DNA of 17,435 bases from Melampsora larici-populina 98AG31 (GCF_000204055.1 NW_006768818.1:118826-136260), one strand, 5' to 3'; counted from the first letter of the stretch, positions 8,375-16,845 are shown. Numbers and translations are program-made. The notes: a model not told the origin generated them from the letters alone.

Positions 8375-8506
8375 TTTCCTTTAATCCTAGAGCTTCAACA
8401 ATGTAGTTCCTTTGCGAACATAGCTGATACGAGGCCAAGAGTGATTCATTTGAATCTTTATAAATGTTACAAGAACCCTTTACAAAGCCATATCTCATGG
8501 GTGGAA

Positions 8507-9633
8507 GGGTCTGCAACTGGCCAAATGCCCTTCAACCCGCAAAGAAACCCCATGGTTCCGGTACTTTTTTGATGGGGAGGGTCTGCATCTGGCCTGATGC
8601 AAATCCTCAAGCCTGTACAAACCCATACCTGAGCTGTACAAATCCATGTCACAAGGTTTGCATCAGGCCGGATGCAAGCCCTGATCCCGTGAAAAAAACC
8701 CGCAACGCCGGGATCTTTCTGACAGGGAGGGTCTGCATCTAGCAAGATGCAAACCCTAAAGCCTGTACAAAGCCATATCTTATGGGTGGAAGGGTCTGCA
8801 ACTGGCCAAATGCAACCCCTTCAACCCGCAAAAAAAACCCACGGCGCCGGTACTTTTCTGCCGGGGAGGGTCTGCATCTGGGCATATGCAAACCCTCAAG
8901 CCTGCACAGACCCATACCTGAGCTGTACAAACCCTTGTCTGACGGTTTGCACCAGGCCAGGTGCAACTAGATGCAAACCCATCATTTATGGGTTGGAGGG
9001 TCTGCAACTGGCCAGATTCAGACCCTCCCCGTCAGGAAAGTACCAGAAAAGTCCCAAACCACAGGACATTTCTGACGGGGAGGGTCTTCATCTGACTATT
9101 TGCAGCCCCTCCGACCTGTCCAAACCCATCATTTATGGGTGGGAGGCTCTGCACTGGCCAGATGCAGACCCTCCCCATCTAGAAAGTACCGTAAAATTAC
9201 CATCACCGCGGGGTTTTTCTCACGAGGAGGGTCTGCATCTGGCCAGATGCAAACCCTGAAGCCCGTAAAAACCCATACTTGAGCTTGACAAACCCTGATA
9301 CCGTGAAAAAACCCGCAGTGTCGGTACTTTTATGACGGGCAGGGTCTTCAACTGGCCAGCTGCAGACCCTCAAGCTTGTACAAATCCATATCTGATGGCT
9401 TTAACATCACAACCATATAGGTTTATACAGGCCTGAGGGTTTGCATCTGGCCAGTTGCAAACCCTTCAGCCTGCATAAACCCATCAAATATGGGTTTTTA
9501 CCATTTGTAGATTTATACAGGTCTGAGGGTCTGCATCTGGCCAGATGCAAACCCTCCAGCCTGCATAAACCCATATTTGGTGAATATGGGTTCTCACTGA
9601 ATCAAAGGTTTGCATCTGGCCAGATGCAAACCC
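8507..9633. repeat. Array of about 15 palindromes (core GCATCTGGCCAGATGC)
   Basis: About 15 copies of a 26-28 bp palindrome close to GGTTTGCATCTGG plus its own inverse lie at mean spacing about 75-80 bp. Centres are near 8519, 8592, 8667, 8742, 8805, 8881, 8955, 9011, 9095, 9158, 9242, 9355, 9450, 9540 and 9619. The best copy, 9607-9632, is a perfect 26-bp palindrome. Two spacer classes recur. One holds AAGCCTGTACAAACCCATA or AAACCCATCATTTATGGGT, itself palindromic. The other holds CCCGTGAAAAAACCCGC, then CGCCGGTACTTTTCTGACGG, and appears in both orientations (inverted near 9024-9080 and 9170-9230). Both strands give long open frames here (for example 8747-9259), but these only reflect the repeat and are not annotated as genes. 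Confidence 0.9.
9607..9632. repeat. Perfect 26-bp palindrome (array consensus)
   Basis: GGTTTGCATCTGG followed immediately by CCAGATGCAAACC. This is the least mutated copy in the array and the nearest to a consensus core. Confidence 0.9.
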
Positions 9634-9704
9634 TCAAGACTGTTTAAAGCCATATTGTCAGAACCCCATACCCGACATACATGTGTATACAGTCAGCAAG
9701 TCCT

Positions 9705-9761
9705 CACGTGACCGGTCCGGGACCGGCAAGGACCCAAGATACTCGTGGGATCTCATATAAA
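9705..9761 (+). promoter_or_regulatory. Promoter-like cluster: CACGTG, GC palindrome, TATA
   Basis: A CACGTG E-box (9705-9710) is followed by a perfect 15-bp palindrome CCGGTCCGGGACCGG (9712-9726) and a TATAAA box at 9756-9761. A pyrimidine-rich CTCATTCTCTCACTCAACC at about 9790-9808 fits an initiator. Together they look like a fungal core promoter reading toward the genes on the right. The block starts just after TGTCAGAACCCC (9657), so a decayed LTR is an alternative, but no matching 3' end or second LTR was found. Confidence 0.5.
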
Positions 9762-9897
9762 GCCGAGTGCCATGAAACATGTTTGACAATCTCATTCTCT
9801 CACTCAACCACCCTGATCCCCCACGGTGCTGTGGCCACTTCAATGTTGCAACTCAAGCTCTCCTCCGGTTTGAGCCATCGACAGGTGTATCCCATGT

Positions 9898-9975
9898 GTA
9901 AGTTCATTCAAATCCTCAACCACACATCTTAACTTTCTCTACTAACTGTTTTACTGCTTTGTCTTCCTTTGCCAG
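9898..9975 (+). other. Probable leader intron (78 bp)
   Basis: GTAAGT donor after CCCATGT, CTACTAAC branch sequence at about 9938-9945, pyrimidine run, and TTTGCCAG acceptor. It lies about 140 bp downstream of the TATA box, so it probably interrupts a 5' leader or first exon. No clear protein is encoded on either side. Confidence 0.55.
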
Positions 9976-10509
9976 TATACCTTTCAAAAAAACTCACTCT
10001 GTTCAGATCAATCAATATCCCAGGTCCTCATTTAGGAGTTTCTCGCATGCCGGTTCCCGTCGGCGATCTGAATCACCACTCCGGTCCAATCAAAAGATAT
10101 CCTAGTAAATATCCTAGTAAGTCATTGCTGCTCTGCATTCTGTCCTTCATGTCTATCATTTCATTCTTCTTTACTTCATTCATACCTGACTGATCATTGT
10201 TTCTGGTTATTGGCACTGCTCACCGTGTTTTTCAGTTTATCTTCTCATTTATTTCCCAATCTTCAGAAGTTCATTATTGGAACTTTTGATTAAACACTCG
10301 AGTGATCTCCCTTCCCTCTCATCGCAAACTTCCCCCCTGCATTGATTCTTGTCTTTACTGGTTGTTGTACTGATGATCAATTCTCTTTTCAGGTTTTGGG
10401 TTTTTCCTTCCTTGCTCACACAGCTCATTTCATTTATTCGATTGTCATCTGTATCTCCCCATCAATACATAACTTCAAGCTTCTATTCACGTGAAGGTTT
10501 TTTGTTATC
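9976..10509 (+). other. Possible 5' leader, no clear gene
   Basis: A short frame from ATG 10047 (MPVPVGDLNHHSGPIKRYPS) runs into pyrimidine-rich sequence that looks intronic. A 12-bp direct repeat (TATCCTAGTAAA, 10098 and 10110) is present. The rest is T/C-rich, like fungal promoter or leader sequence before the ATG at 10510. Confidence 0.35.
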
Positions 10510-10656
10510 ATGTCTGTCGTAACGTTAGCCCCCACTTCCAAAACAGAGGCCAGCTCAAATGTGAATCAGAATGAACCCAGCTCAGGGACCATGAAGAGAT
10601 CAACCGTTGTTTGGGGCCTTGCCAGCCTTCTAGAACACCAAACCAAACACCAAACA

Positions 10657-10727
10657 GTGAGTATTCTTCCCTCCAACACCCTCAAGTCAATCATTTCTGA
10701 CCTGGTTCTACTTTATGTCCTTTGCAG
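10657..10727 (+). other. Probable intron (71 bp)
   Basis: ACA|GTGAGT donor, TTTCTGACC branch-type sequence near 10696, pyrimidine tract and CTTTGCAG acceptor. The exon before it starts at the ATG at 10510. Confidence 0.55.
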
Positions 10728-10945
10728 ATACTATTCAACTGCCTTACCACCAACCCACTCCTGCCCTGCACCACACTCAAACTGACATACTAAAGGGGGA
10801 CGCATCATTTTGGACCCAGACAAGCACGAAACCACCCTAGCTCAACAGCTACAATGGCTCACTGCTCAACTTGGACAGCTGTTGACGCTCAACCGGTTTA
10901 AGTCATTTCAAGCGGCTGGCAATCGTGTTGAACAGCAACTGTTTG

Positions 10946-11011
10946 GTGAGACAAGCCTCCATTCTGTGCTGTTGTGGTCAACAATTCTAACTTGTTGTTT
11001 GATTTGCTCAG
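10946..11011 (+). other. Probable intron (66 bp, multiple of three)
   Basis: TTTG|GTGAGA donor, TTCTAAC branch site at about 10985-10991, and TTGCTCAG acceptor. Its length is divisible by three and it has no stop in frame, so the reading frame passes through it. The retained translation is hydrophobic and Cys-rich, unlike its surroundings. Confidence 0.6.
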
Positions 11012-12810
11012 CCCTTAGAAATGGAACCTTCCTCAATGATCCCAATTCCTTGGTACAGGTCAATCTTGACAATCAGCAAGGCAGAAGTAATGCAAACAGG
11101 CCAGCTTCTCCTGGGGTCAACACATCACGGAAGATGTGTCGCACTCACTCTTTGGCTGGGCCACCGATCAACACACGTATTGCTTCTGGATCCCAGACTC
11201 CGATGCCTTGTCCCAAACTACCTCGCCAAGCCAAAAAACAAGGCAAAATCTCAAGGGTTTCTTTGCAAACCAATGACCTCCCCAAAATATATATCCCACC
11301 TCCTGTTTACACTGCCACCACCAAGAGTAATGAGAGAAACATGGAGAAGCTTTTCAAAACTGTCTCAGATGAAGTCATCGAATATTCTCGCGTGCCCTCG
11401 CCTCTCCCGACCATGCAAGAGGACCCGTCTGATCAGTTTTACGCTTTCTTCAGCACCCCTTTTGTTTTGCCTCCCCTGGACCAGCCACTCGACTCCCCCC
11501 TTTTGGAATATGTCAAGGAAGCTTGGGATGAAGCCCTACCACTTGAAACGCTCCACAAGCTCAACCGTACTGGGCTGATCAACACCTACATGCTTTTTTT
11601 CTCTTGGTATGCCGGCGTTTGACAGGAGCCTTGATGGCTACCCTCTGACATGTTTAATATGATGGACAGGCTTGAGGGGATGTATGATTTACTCAAGGAA
11701 GCTGCAGTCCCCTTGGGGTGGGTTCCCCCTGCCCCAAGTCCCTCTGGTTCTGGTTCTGCCCAACCCACCACAAGTGTCACCCCTGGCCCTCTCACTACAA
11801 GCAACAATGAAGCCTCCGTGGAGTCAATTGTTGACCAGCTACTTGGCCCACACATCAAAGAGCAACCTCTGCCTTTGAAGGCTTTGCTGATAACTCTTGA
11901 ATGTGTGGTTTCTGATATTGAGGTGCTAGGTTTGGAGGAGTCAAGTGTTCCTGTTGGGGACCCTGACCCTTTATTTCACAGTTTTTTTTTACTGCCCTTT
12001 CAATCTTCCAAGCCCGATCAGGACTTCTTAGGATCCGCTAGAAGCATACCTCAACGCCTGTATTGGTGCTGACACAATGGCCCATACCCTCCGTCAAGGA
12101 CAGTCCGGAATGGACAGCCTCATCTGTCAATGGGTGGTCATTTCGCAAGATGTACGAGGTTGGGATGTGGCATGCAATTTTGGTGCCAGTGCCAAGCTAC
12201 GAGACGTTGTGTTTTATCTCAGAAAATCGATAAATTCACTTCCCCCCCTGCCACCAATCCTACCACCTTGAGCTACAACATCCTTGACAAATCCCATGCC
12301 TTCGATGACAGTCACGCCAGTTTGCACATTCACTCCAGAATCCATACTCACCTCAATGCCAACGCATCCTCAGAGGGTCCCTGCTCCTGCTTTGGAAAGT
12401 GTCCCAACTACTCCCCTACTCTTTCACAAGTCCCCCACACCTCCTTTGTTGGACAAACACAAGCAAGCACCCCCTGCCAACAAGCCTCTCTCCAAAGCTC
12501 TCACAAAAGTACTTTCTGATACTTGGTCTATACATCTGGAGAACTCAACACTGCCCGTTGGAGAGGATGGAGGTGATTTCCATGAGATCTTCAAGAATCT
12601 GTATTACCCATCTGATCCAGACAAGGATTTTTGGGAGCAACTCAATGGCTATCTCAATGTTTGAATTGGTAGAGATGTCTTGCCTCAGGTCCTTTGCCAA
12701 GGACGCTACGGAATCGACGGCCTAATTGTGCCATGGCTTGTTTCTTCTTGAGCTCATGTTGGCTGGGGTGAAGATAGCGACAATGGTGTCGCTGCCAAAC
12801 ACTAGGTATT

Positions 12811-13333
12811 GTCACCCTTTGGAAGGACTTGATACCTCCTCAAGAACCAAGGGGAATCTCAAGCCCACCTCAAGAATCCAACCCATCTTCACGTTCTCCT
12901 ACTCTGATTCCTCCCAAGCGGGCACAAGCTCCCAACCCTTCTTGCACGGAACCTCCCAAGAGAAGCATGTTGTAGTAAAAGACATTTCAGTGGTAAAGTA
13001 CATCACAAAGCTTACTGGATCAGAAGGTACAGGTAGTTGTGTAGGAGGTATGGTATTTTACTCCAAGAAGTTCACAGTTTATGAAGGAGTAGTTCTGGTA
13101 GTGTTTCAGGTTTTTAGTGGCTGGTCGAGTTTGAATAGAAATCCCAAAGAAGGTAGTTCTCATACCTCACATTTAGAATCATGTTGAGAACTTTTCCTAA
13201 TCCGTATCTTTTCTATTACTTTACCCAAGAGTGTGTTTTGTATTCCTCTTTGAGATTAGTTTGATAAAAATTATGTAGCCAGGCTTTCCTCTTATACCCT
13301 GTCTCTCTTGAGCTCCAGTGTCCTCCCCCATCA
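12811..13333 (+). other. Remnant coding, Pro/Ser-rich then degenerate
   Basis: About 12838-12975 reads as a Pro/Ser-rich linker (PPQEPRGISSPPQE, SRSPTLIPPKRAQAP) in a frame that ends in adjacent TAG and TAA codons. Beyond it, 12975-13190 is open in another frame but has no recognisable features and is dense in GTAG/AGGT strings. Probably further remains of the same decayed gene. Confidence 0.35.
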
Positions 13334-13536
13334 TGTGGAAACTGAAGCTTGAGAGTAAGTCCTTTTTCCTCTACTATTATTGTGTGTGATTTGTTTGGGC
13401 TATACTCATCCTCTACGACAGACCTTCCTCCCACTGTTATATCATCCTGCCTTCCGCAGGTAAGGCGTCAAATCATCTGCCCAATCTTTTCTACCTTACG
13501 AGTTCACTTAGAACTCTATGTACCTGTTCTGTCAAG
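13334..13536 (+). repeat. Duplication unit X1, with an intron-like segment
   Basis: Order: 21-base piece TGTGGAAACTGAAGCTTGAGA (13334-13354), a 67-bp GTAAGT...GACAG segment (13355-13421), a 38-base piece ending CTTCCGCAG (13422-13459), and a 77-base piece from GTAAGG to GTCAAG (13460-13536). The three pieces other than the GT-AG segment recur in X2. Confidence 0.8.
13355..13421 (+). other. Intron-like segment (67 bp), present in X1 only
   Basis: Starts GTAAGTCC and ends CTACGACAG. In X2 the flanking pieces (…CTTGAGA and ACCTTCC…) are joined exactly, without this segment. Confidence 0.7.
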
Positions 13537-13615
13537 GTGATTACTTATTCCTTACTTTTATCTCATACTAGTTCTCTTTTCTCTATTGCTTGATGTGTGT
13601 GAATGAACAACATTG

Positions 13616-13751
13616 TGTGGAAACTGAAGCTTGAGAACCTTCCTCCCACTGCCGTATCATCCTGCCTTCCGCAGGTAAGGCGTCGAATCTTCCGCCCAAT
13701 CTTTTCTACCTTATGAGTTCACTTAGAACTCTATGTACCTGTTCTGTCCAG
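13616..13751 (+). repeat. Duplication unit X2, lacking the intron-like segment
   Basis: Pieces of 21 (13616-13636), 38 (13637-13674) and 77 bases (13675-13751) match X1 in order and length with a few substitutions, for example CCACTGCCG against CCACTGTTA. The 67-bp GT-AG segment is absent at the exact junction. Confidence 0.8.
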
Positions 13752-13828
13752 GTAAGGCATCAAATCTTCCGCCCAATCTTTTCTACCTTACGAGTTCACT
13801 TAGAACTCTCTGTACCTGTTCTGTCCAG
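13752..13828 (+). repeat. Tandem third copy of the 77-bp unit
   Basis: An exact 77-bp period repeats the last piece of X2 (13675-13751). Each unit begins GTAAGG and is preceded by CAG, and the last ends CCAG before GTACC. Each unit therefore has intron-like boundaries. Confidence 0.88.
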
Positions 13829-14009
13829 GTACCATTATTCATCTGCGTTGACAATCAGTCCGCAAGAACTCATTTCAAAGCAAGCGTGCCTCATGCTCCG
13901 GAAACTCGTCATCCAGAGACTTACCTCCACCTCCCTCACCAGCAGCCACCACCTCAGCTCCAGGATCACCTCAAGGTAAAAAAATTTCACTGTTAACGCA
14001 GATATCAGG

Positions 14010-15080
14010 TCAACGCCCAAGGCCCCTGCACAAACTCAGATTGTTGATCCCTCCGTGGCTCCGGGAACACCTCGAGGTGGATCTCCTACTGATGTTGCGG
14101 CTGCCAGCGCGAAATCACCACCTGCTCCAGCTTCACCTTGACCTCCTCTCATTGAGATCACCAATCCTCCCTTGGCTCCAGGATCACCTTGAGGTGAATC
14201 TCCTATCACAACAACTAATGTAGTCACACCAGTGATGAAGTCAACTGAAATCAAGAACTTGGTGAATCTCCTATCACAACAACTGATGTGGTCACACCAG
14301 TGATGAAGTCAACTGAAATCAAGAACCCACCAGCTGCTCCAGCTTCACATCAACCTCCTATCATCAAGATCACCAATCCCCCGTTGGCTCCAGGATTACA
14401 AGGTGAATCTCCCATCAGAACGACTGATGTTGTCACACCAGTGATGAAGTTGACTGAAATCAAGAACCCACCACCAGCTCCAGCTTCACCTCGACCTCCT
14501 ATCATCAAGATCACCAATCCCTCCTTGGCTCCAGGATCACAAGGTGAATCTCCCATCACATCCACTGATGTTGTCATGCCGGTGACCAAGTTGGCTGAAA
14601 TTACAAAATCACCCCCTGCTCCAGCTTCACCTGGAGGTCAACCTCCCATTGCCTCATCTGCCACTGCTTCAGGACTCCCTCAAGGTCAACCTCCTATTAA
14701 TTCTACCTCTGGCACAGGATCACCACAAGATCAATCACAAGTTTGGTCCTGATGTCAATGTCATGGTGGTTACTGAGCTGGGTGTGGCACCAGAAGTTAT
14801 GACTGCTGGCTCTTCAATCATCATGTCTGAAGTCTCCAAGACTTACCCCAAACCCACCTCACCAACTCCACCTCACAATCTCTGGATGGTGTCCAACTCA
14901 CCTTTGTTTGACCTCACAGCCACCTTGCTTCAATTCAACCAAATTGCTGTAGATGATGTCCCCCGGGTCTACAGATCTATGATCAGCCTGCTTCTGCACC
15001 AACATCAGGGCCAGGAGCTGCCTTCACAGCCCCCTCTTCACACAACTGAAGAACATTTCACACCCAAACCAAATCTTTGA
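14010..15080 (+). pseudogene. Proline-rich repeat protein remnant
   Basis: I do not recognise the family. Frame 1 (from about 14010, STPKAPAQTQIVDPSVAPGT) carries Pro-rich units (SPPAPASP, ITNPPLAPGSP, TTNVVTPVMKSTEIKN) but has TGA stops at 14139-14141 and 14190-14192. A truncated 68-bp unit at 14193 shifts the frame. Reading continues at 14288-14752 in a second frame with units such as GESPIRTTDVVTPVMKLTEI. After about 14730 a third frame looks coding: FGPDVNVMVVTELGVAPEVM, then DLTATLLQFNQIAVDDVPRV, to TGA near 15080. The low-complexity Pro/Thr/Ser composition points to a disordered linker or stalk. It may belong to the same broken gene as the three-domain block upstream, whose linkers have similar composition, and to the 15240 frame downstream. 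Confidence 0.5.
14076..14635 (+). repeat. 141-bp (47-codon) tandem repeat, five units
   Basis: Units start at GGTGAATCTCC or GGTGGATCTCC: 14076 (117 bp), 14193 (68 bp, truncated), 14261 (141 bp), 14402 (141 bp) and 14543 (about 93 bp). Each encodes a motif of the kind GESPIxTTDVVTPVMK, an EIKNPPxAPAS segment and IIKITNPPLAPG. The 68-bp unit is not a multiple of three and breaks the frame. Confidence 0.88.
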
Positions 15081-15108
15081 GTGGGTGACTGGTTTAGTCA
15101 TAAACCTA

Positions 15109-15174
15109 GTGAGCACTGTACCTTATCACATTTCCTCTTTTCTGTTTCCTCAATCTGACGCTTGTTTTGCCTAG
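15109..15174 (+). other. Possible intron (66 bp)
   Basis: CTA|GTGAGC donor, ATCTGACGC branch-type sequence near 15153, TTTTGCCTAG acceptor. It would join the Pro-rich remnant to the exon leading into the 15240 frame, but no frame stays open through both sides, in line with a broken gene. Confidence 0.45.
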
Positions 15175-15239
15175 ATATGTTCCTGCTCTTCAGAAATGGC
15201 AAAGCGCTGCGGAATTGAGAAGATATCTTCAATCTCACA

Positions 15240-15926
15240 ATGCCTGACCGTGGACTGCCCCATCAAACAACTGATGAACCGGTCTCTACACGTGTTGTTT
15301 GGGAGATTCTTGGCCTTGTCTATAATCCTGGTCTCAGGCTTGTACAGCAAGGCGTGCAAACCGTCTGTGCTGCCACAGTTTATGCATCAAGGGATACATC
15401 CAATGTTTCAGCTTCTTATGCTGCTCCGGAAATCGGCTTTGCCAACAAATCTGTTCAACACAGTCTTGAAGCTGCCCATCTTTTCCAACACCTTCAAGAA
15501 GATGGCAGCCAAATGAAATCCATTGCTGAGTGTGTAACTGCCATGTCTCACATGCTGAATAGACTATACACCCTTTTTGAGGCAATTGCCAGCCTCAGAG
15601 CCAGATTTCACCATGCTCTCCACATCAATATATCACCTGAAGACTCACAAGATCAACTGGTTTCAGACATTGAGGAGCTCACTGACTCCTTAGGCACTGG
15701 CTCCATTCCACTGGAGTTGATTGGTCCACTGGTTACTTTCCTTGTTGGCGGGGTCAAGGGCCTCATGGTTTACCCAACTGACAAGGGGAGATATCGTATT
15801 GTGAAGCTCACCCACTTCATGGTCCTAATTGATGAGATACATGGGGAGAGAAAGATTGAGGAACCAATCTGGAAGTATACTCAAAAGTATATACTAGACA
15901 CAATTGAAGACATCTTTTTTCCTTGA
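15240..15926 (+). CDS. Hypothetical protein, 228 residues, or terminal exon of a larger gene
   Basis: This is the longest intact frame in the right half. It opens at ATG (MPDRGLPHQTTDEPVSTRVV) directly after an in-frame TGA nine codons upstream and ends FFP-TGA. Composition is protein-like throughout: a helical Ala/Ser-rich N-terminal half (GVQTVCAATVYASRD, SVQHSLEAAHLFQHL, MSHMLNRLYTLFEAIASLRA), an acidic segment (SPEDSQDQLVSDIEELTDSL), a hydrophobic stretch (LELIGPLVTFLVGGVKGLMV) too polar to be a certain membrane helix, and a charged C-terminus (IHGERKIEEPIWKYTQKYIL). I do not recognise a domain. It may be the last exon of the gene remains upstream, given the intron signals at 15109-15174. 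It could also be a gene in its own right, since it has no break. Confidence 0.5.
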   Translation: MPDRGLPHQTTDEPVSTRVVWEILGLVYNPGLRLVQQGVQTVCAATVYASRDTSNVSASYAAPEIGFANKSVQHSLEAAHLFQHLQEDGSQMKSIAECVTAMSHMLNRLYTLFEAIASLRARFHHALHINISPEDSQDQLVSDIEELTDSLGTGSIPLELIGPLVTFLVGGVKGLMVYPTDKGRYRIVKLTHFMVLIDEIHGERKIEEPIWKYTQKYILDTIEDIFFP

Positions 15927-15933
15927 GGTTTTT

Positions 15934-15985
15934 TATCGACTATCTCGAAGATTTAACGAGAATTATCGATTATCTCTAAGATTTA
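15934..15985. repeat. 22-bp direct repeat, 30-bp period
   Basis: TATCGACTATCTCGAAGATTTA (two parts, 15934-15955) recurs with two changes at 15964-15985. It lies just 8 bp after the stop codon of the 228-codon frame, in its presumed 3' flank. Confidence 0.8.
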
Positions 15986-16305
15986 GATTCTTCTCTAGAA
16001 TAGATCTCTCAAATATAAATGGTACGGAGTAATCAAAGAGGTTAGTTGGAAACCTCAGCAAATTCCTAAAATGCAGCTTGCCAAAGCCATCGAGGTTGAC
16101 TTTTACAACTTTTGTGTCAATAGGGCTAACATGCTTTTGAATTACCTGACATTGCTGCTGCTAAGGATTCAGCTCAGACCTCTAATAAAAAGAGAAGGAA
16201 AAAGAAGAATGTGAATGTGAATGTAGAATGATGCTGTGATGCTTAAACAGGTAACATGTAACTGATGTTATGATTTCAAAACATAATGTAATTGATGTTG
16301 TAATG
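15986..16305. other. No recognisable gene
   Basis: A+T-rich, no frame of note. It contains a run AAAAAGAGAAGGAAAAAGAAGAA near 16185-16207 (given in part) and short GTGAATGTGAATGTAGAATG repeats, nothing more. Confidence 0.4.
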
Positions 16306-16525
16306 GCTTGATCAATTTTGATGATATGTGAACCTGTTTTTCTTTCTAATCCTGAAGTCCATTTTGTCTAGCTGGGCTTGTTCATTTACAACTGTCTTGT
16401 ACTATGTGTTCTATGGATAGCTTGATTGATTTTGATGATATTTGACCCCCTTTTTTTTGTAACTGGAGTTCGTTTGGTTTACCTGGGCCCACTGATTTCC
16501 AATTGTCTTGTCCTATGTGTTTTAA
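16306..16525. repeat. Diverged 114-bp tandem duplication
   Basis: GCTTGATCAATTTTGATGATAT (16306 on) recurs as GCTTGATTGATTTTGATGATAT (16420 on). The similarity continues through the T-rich middle to CAACTGTCTTGTACTATGTG against CAATTGTCTTGTCCTATGTG. The period is 114 bp with several substitutions and small gaps. No coding content. Confidence 0.75.
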
Positions 16526-16845
16526 GCTCTTATATATCCTTGTTGAAATTTGATTTACAGGAGTGCTGTTCCATAATGGGATTGTGAGGCCTGCTGGCCT
16601 TGTTCTGACCCCCAAGTTTCACTGCGACTTTCATGAGAACACTGAATTTCTCCACGGATTTCTCCATATTGGTTCATTTGACTCATTTTGAGAACTCCTT
16701 TTCTTTATATGGGTTATTGCAGACACAGTACAGGATTGAATCAAGACAAGATCTTGGATATCTCTATTTTACAATCTAGTTCCTTGACAATGTAGATATC
16801 AACCTGTATGAATGTGTTATATACCTTGTGTTGAGCCCCTTATTC
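16526..16845. other. No recognisable gene
   Basis: No coding frame, repeat or signal that I can support. Confidence 0.4.

Larger units (their letters stand above)
10510..12810 (+). pseudogene. Decayed multi-exon gene with three diverged ~100-residue domains
   Basis: I do not recognise the family. An ATG at 10510 (MSVVTLAPTSKTEASSNVNQ) opens a short exon with a donor at 10657. A later block reads LAQQLQWLTAQLGQLL and contains a 66-bp in-frame intron. From about 11341 three segments align to each other: 11341-11620, about 11880-12210 and about 12500-12808. They share a (K)xLxxVxSD start, a Ser then LP or VP, an ED..DF..F part, P.D...L..YL, then LP..L and a GI/GL-D/N step. Pro/Ser/Thr-rich linkers separate them. 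Breaks include TGA at 11620-11622 and a second TGA four codons on, a frameshift near 12028-12031, and TGA after YLNV plus two more stops in the last copy. The joins between the first exons do not keep one frame. Modular repeats with disordered linkers suggest a large protein, but function is unknown. Confidence 0.5.

Noticed and set aside
8507..9633. CRISPR-like array
   Set aside because: Repeats are degenerate, spacers recur and are self-complementary, spacing varies from about 56 to 113 bp, and the genome is eukaryotic.
8464..9647. Long overlapping open frames on both strands (for example 8747-9259 plus, 9007-8780 minus)
   Set aside because: They are translations of the palindromic repeat array: the same peptide pieces recur with the repeat period on both strands, and there is no start or domain evidence.
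9657..9960. Solo LTR starting TGTCAGAACCCC
   Set aside because: No matching ...CA end, target duplication or second copy found by eye; kept only as an alternative in the promoter entry.
11586..11858. Minus-strand 90-residue frame opposite the domain remnants
   Set aside because: Shadow of the plus-strand Pro-rich coding sequence.
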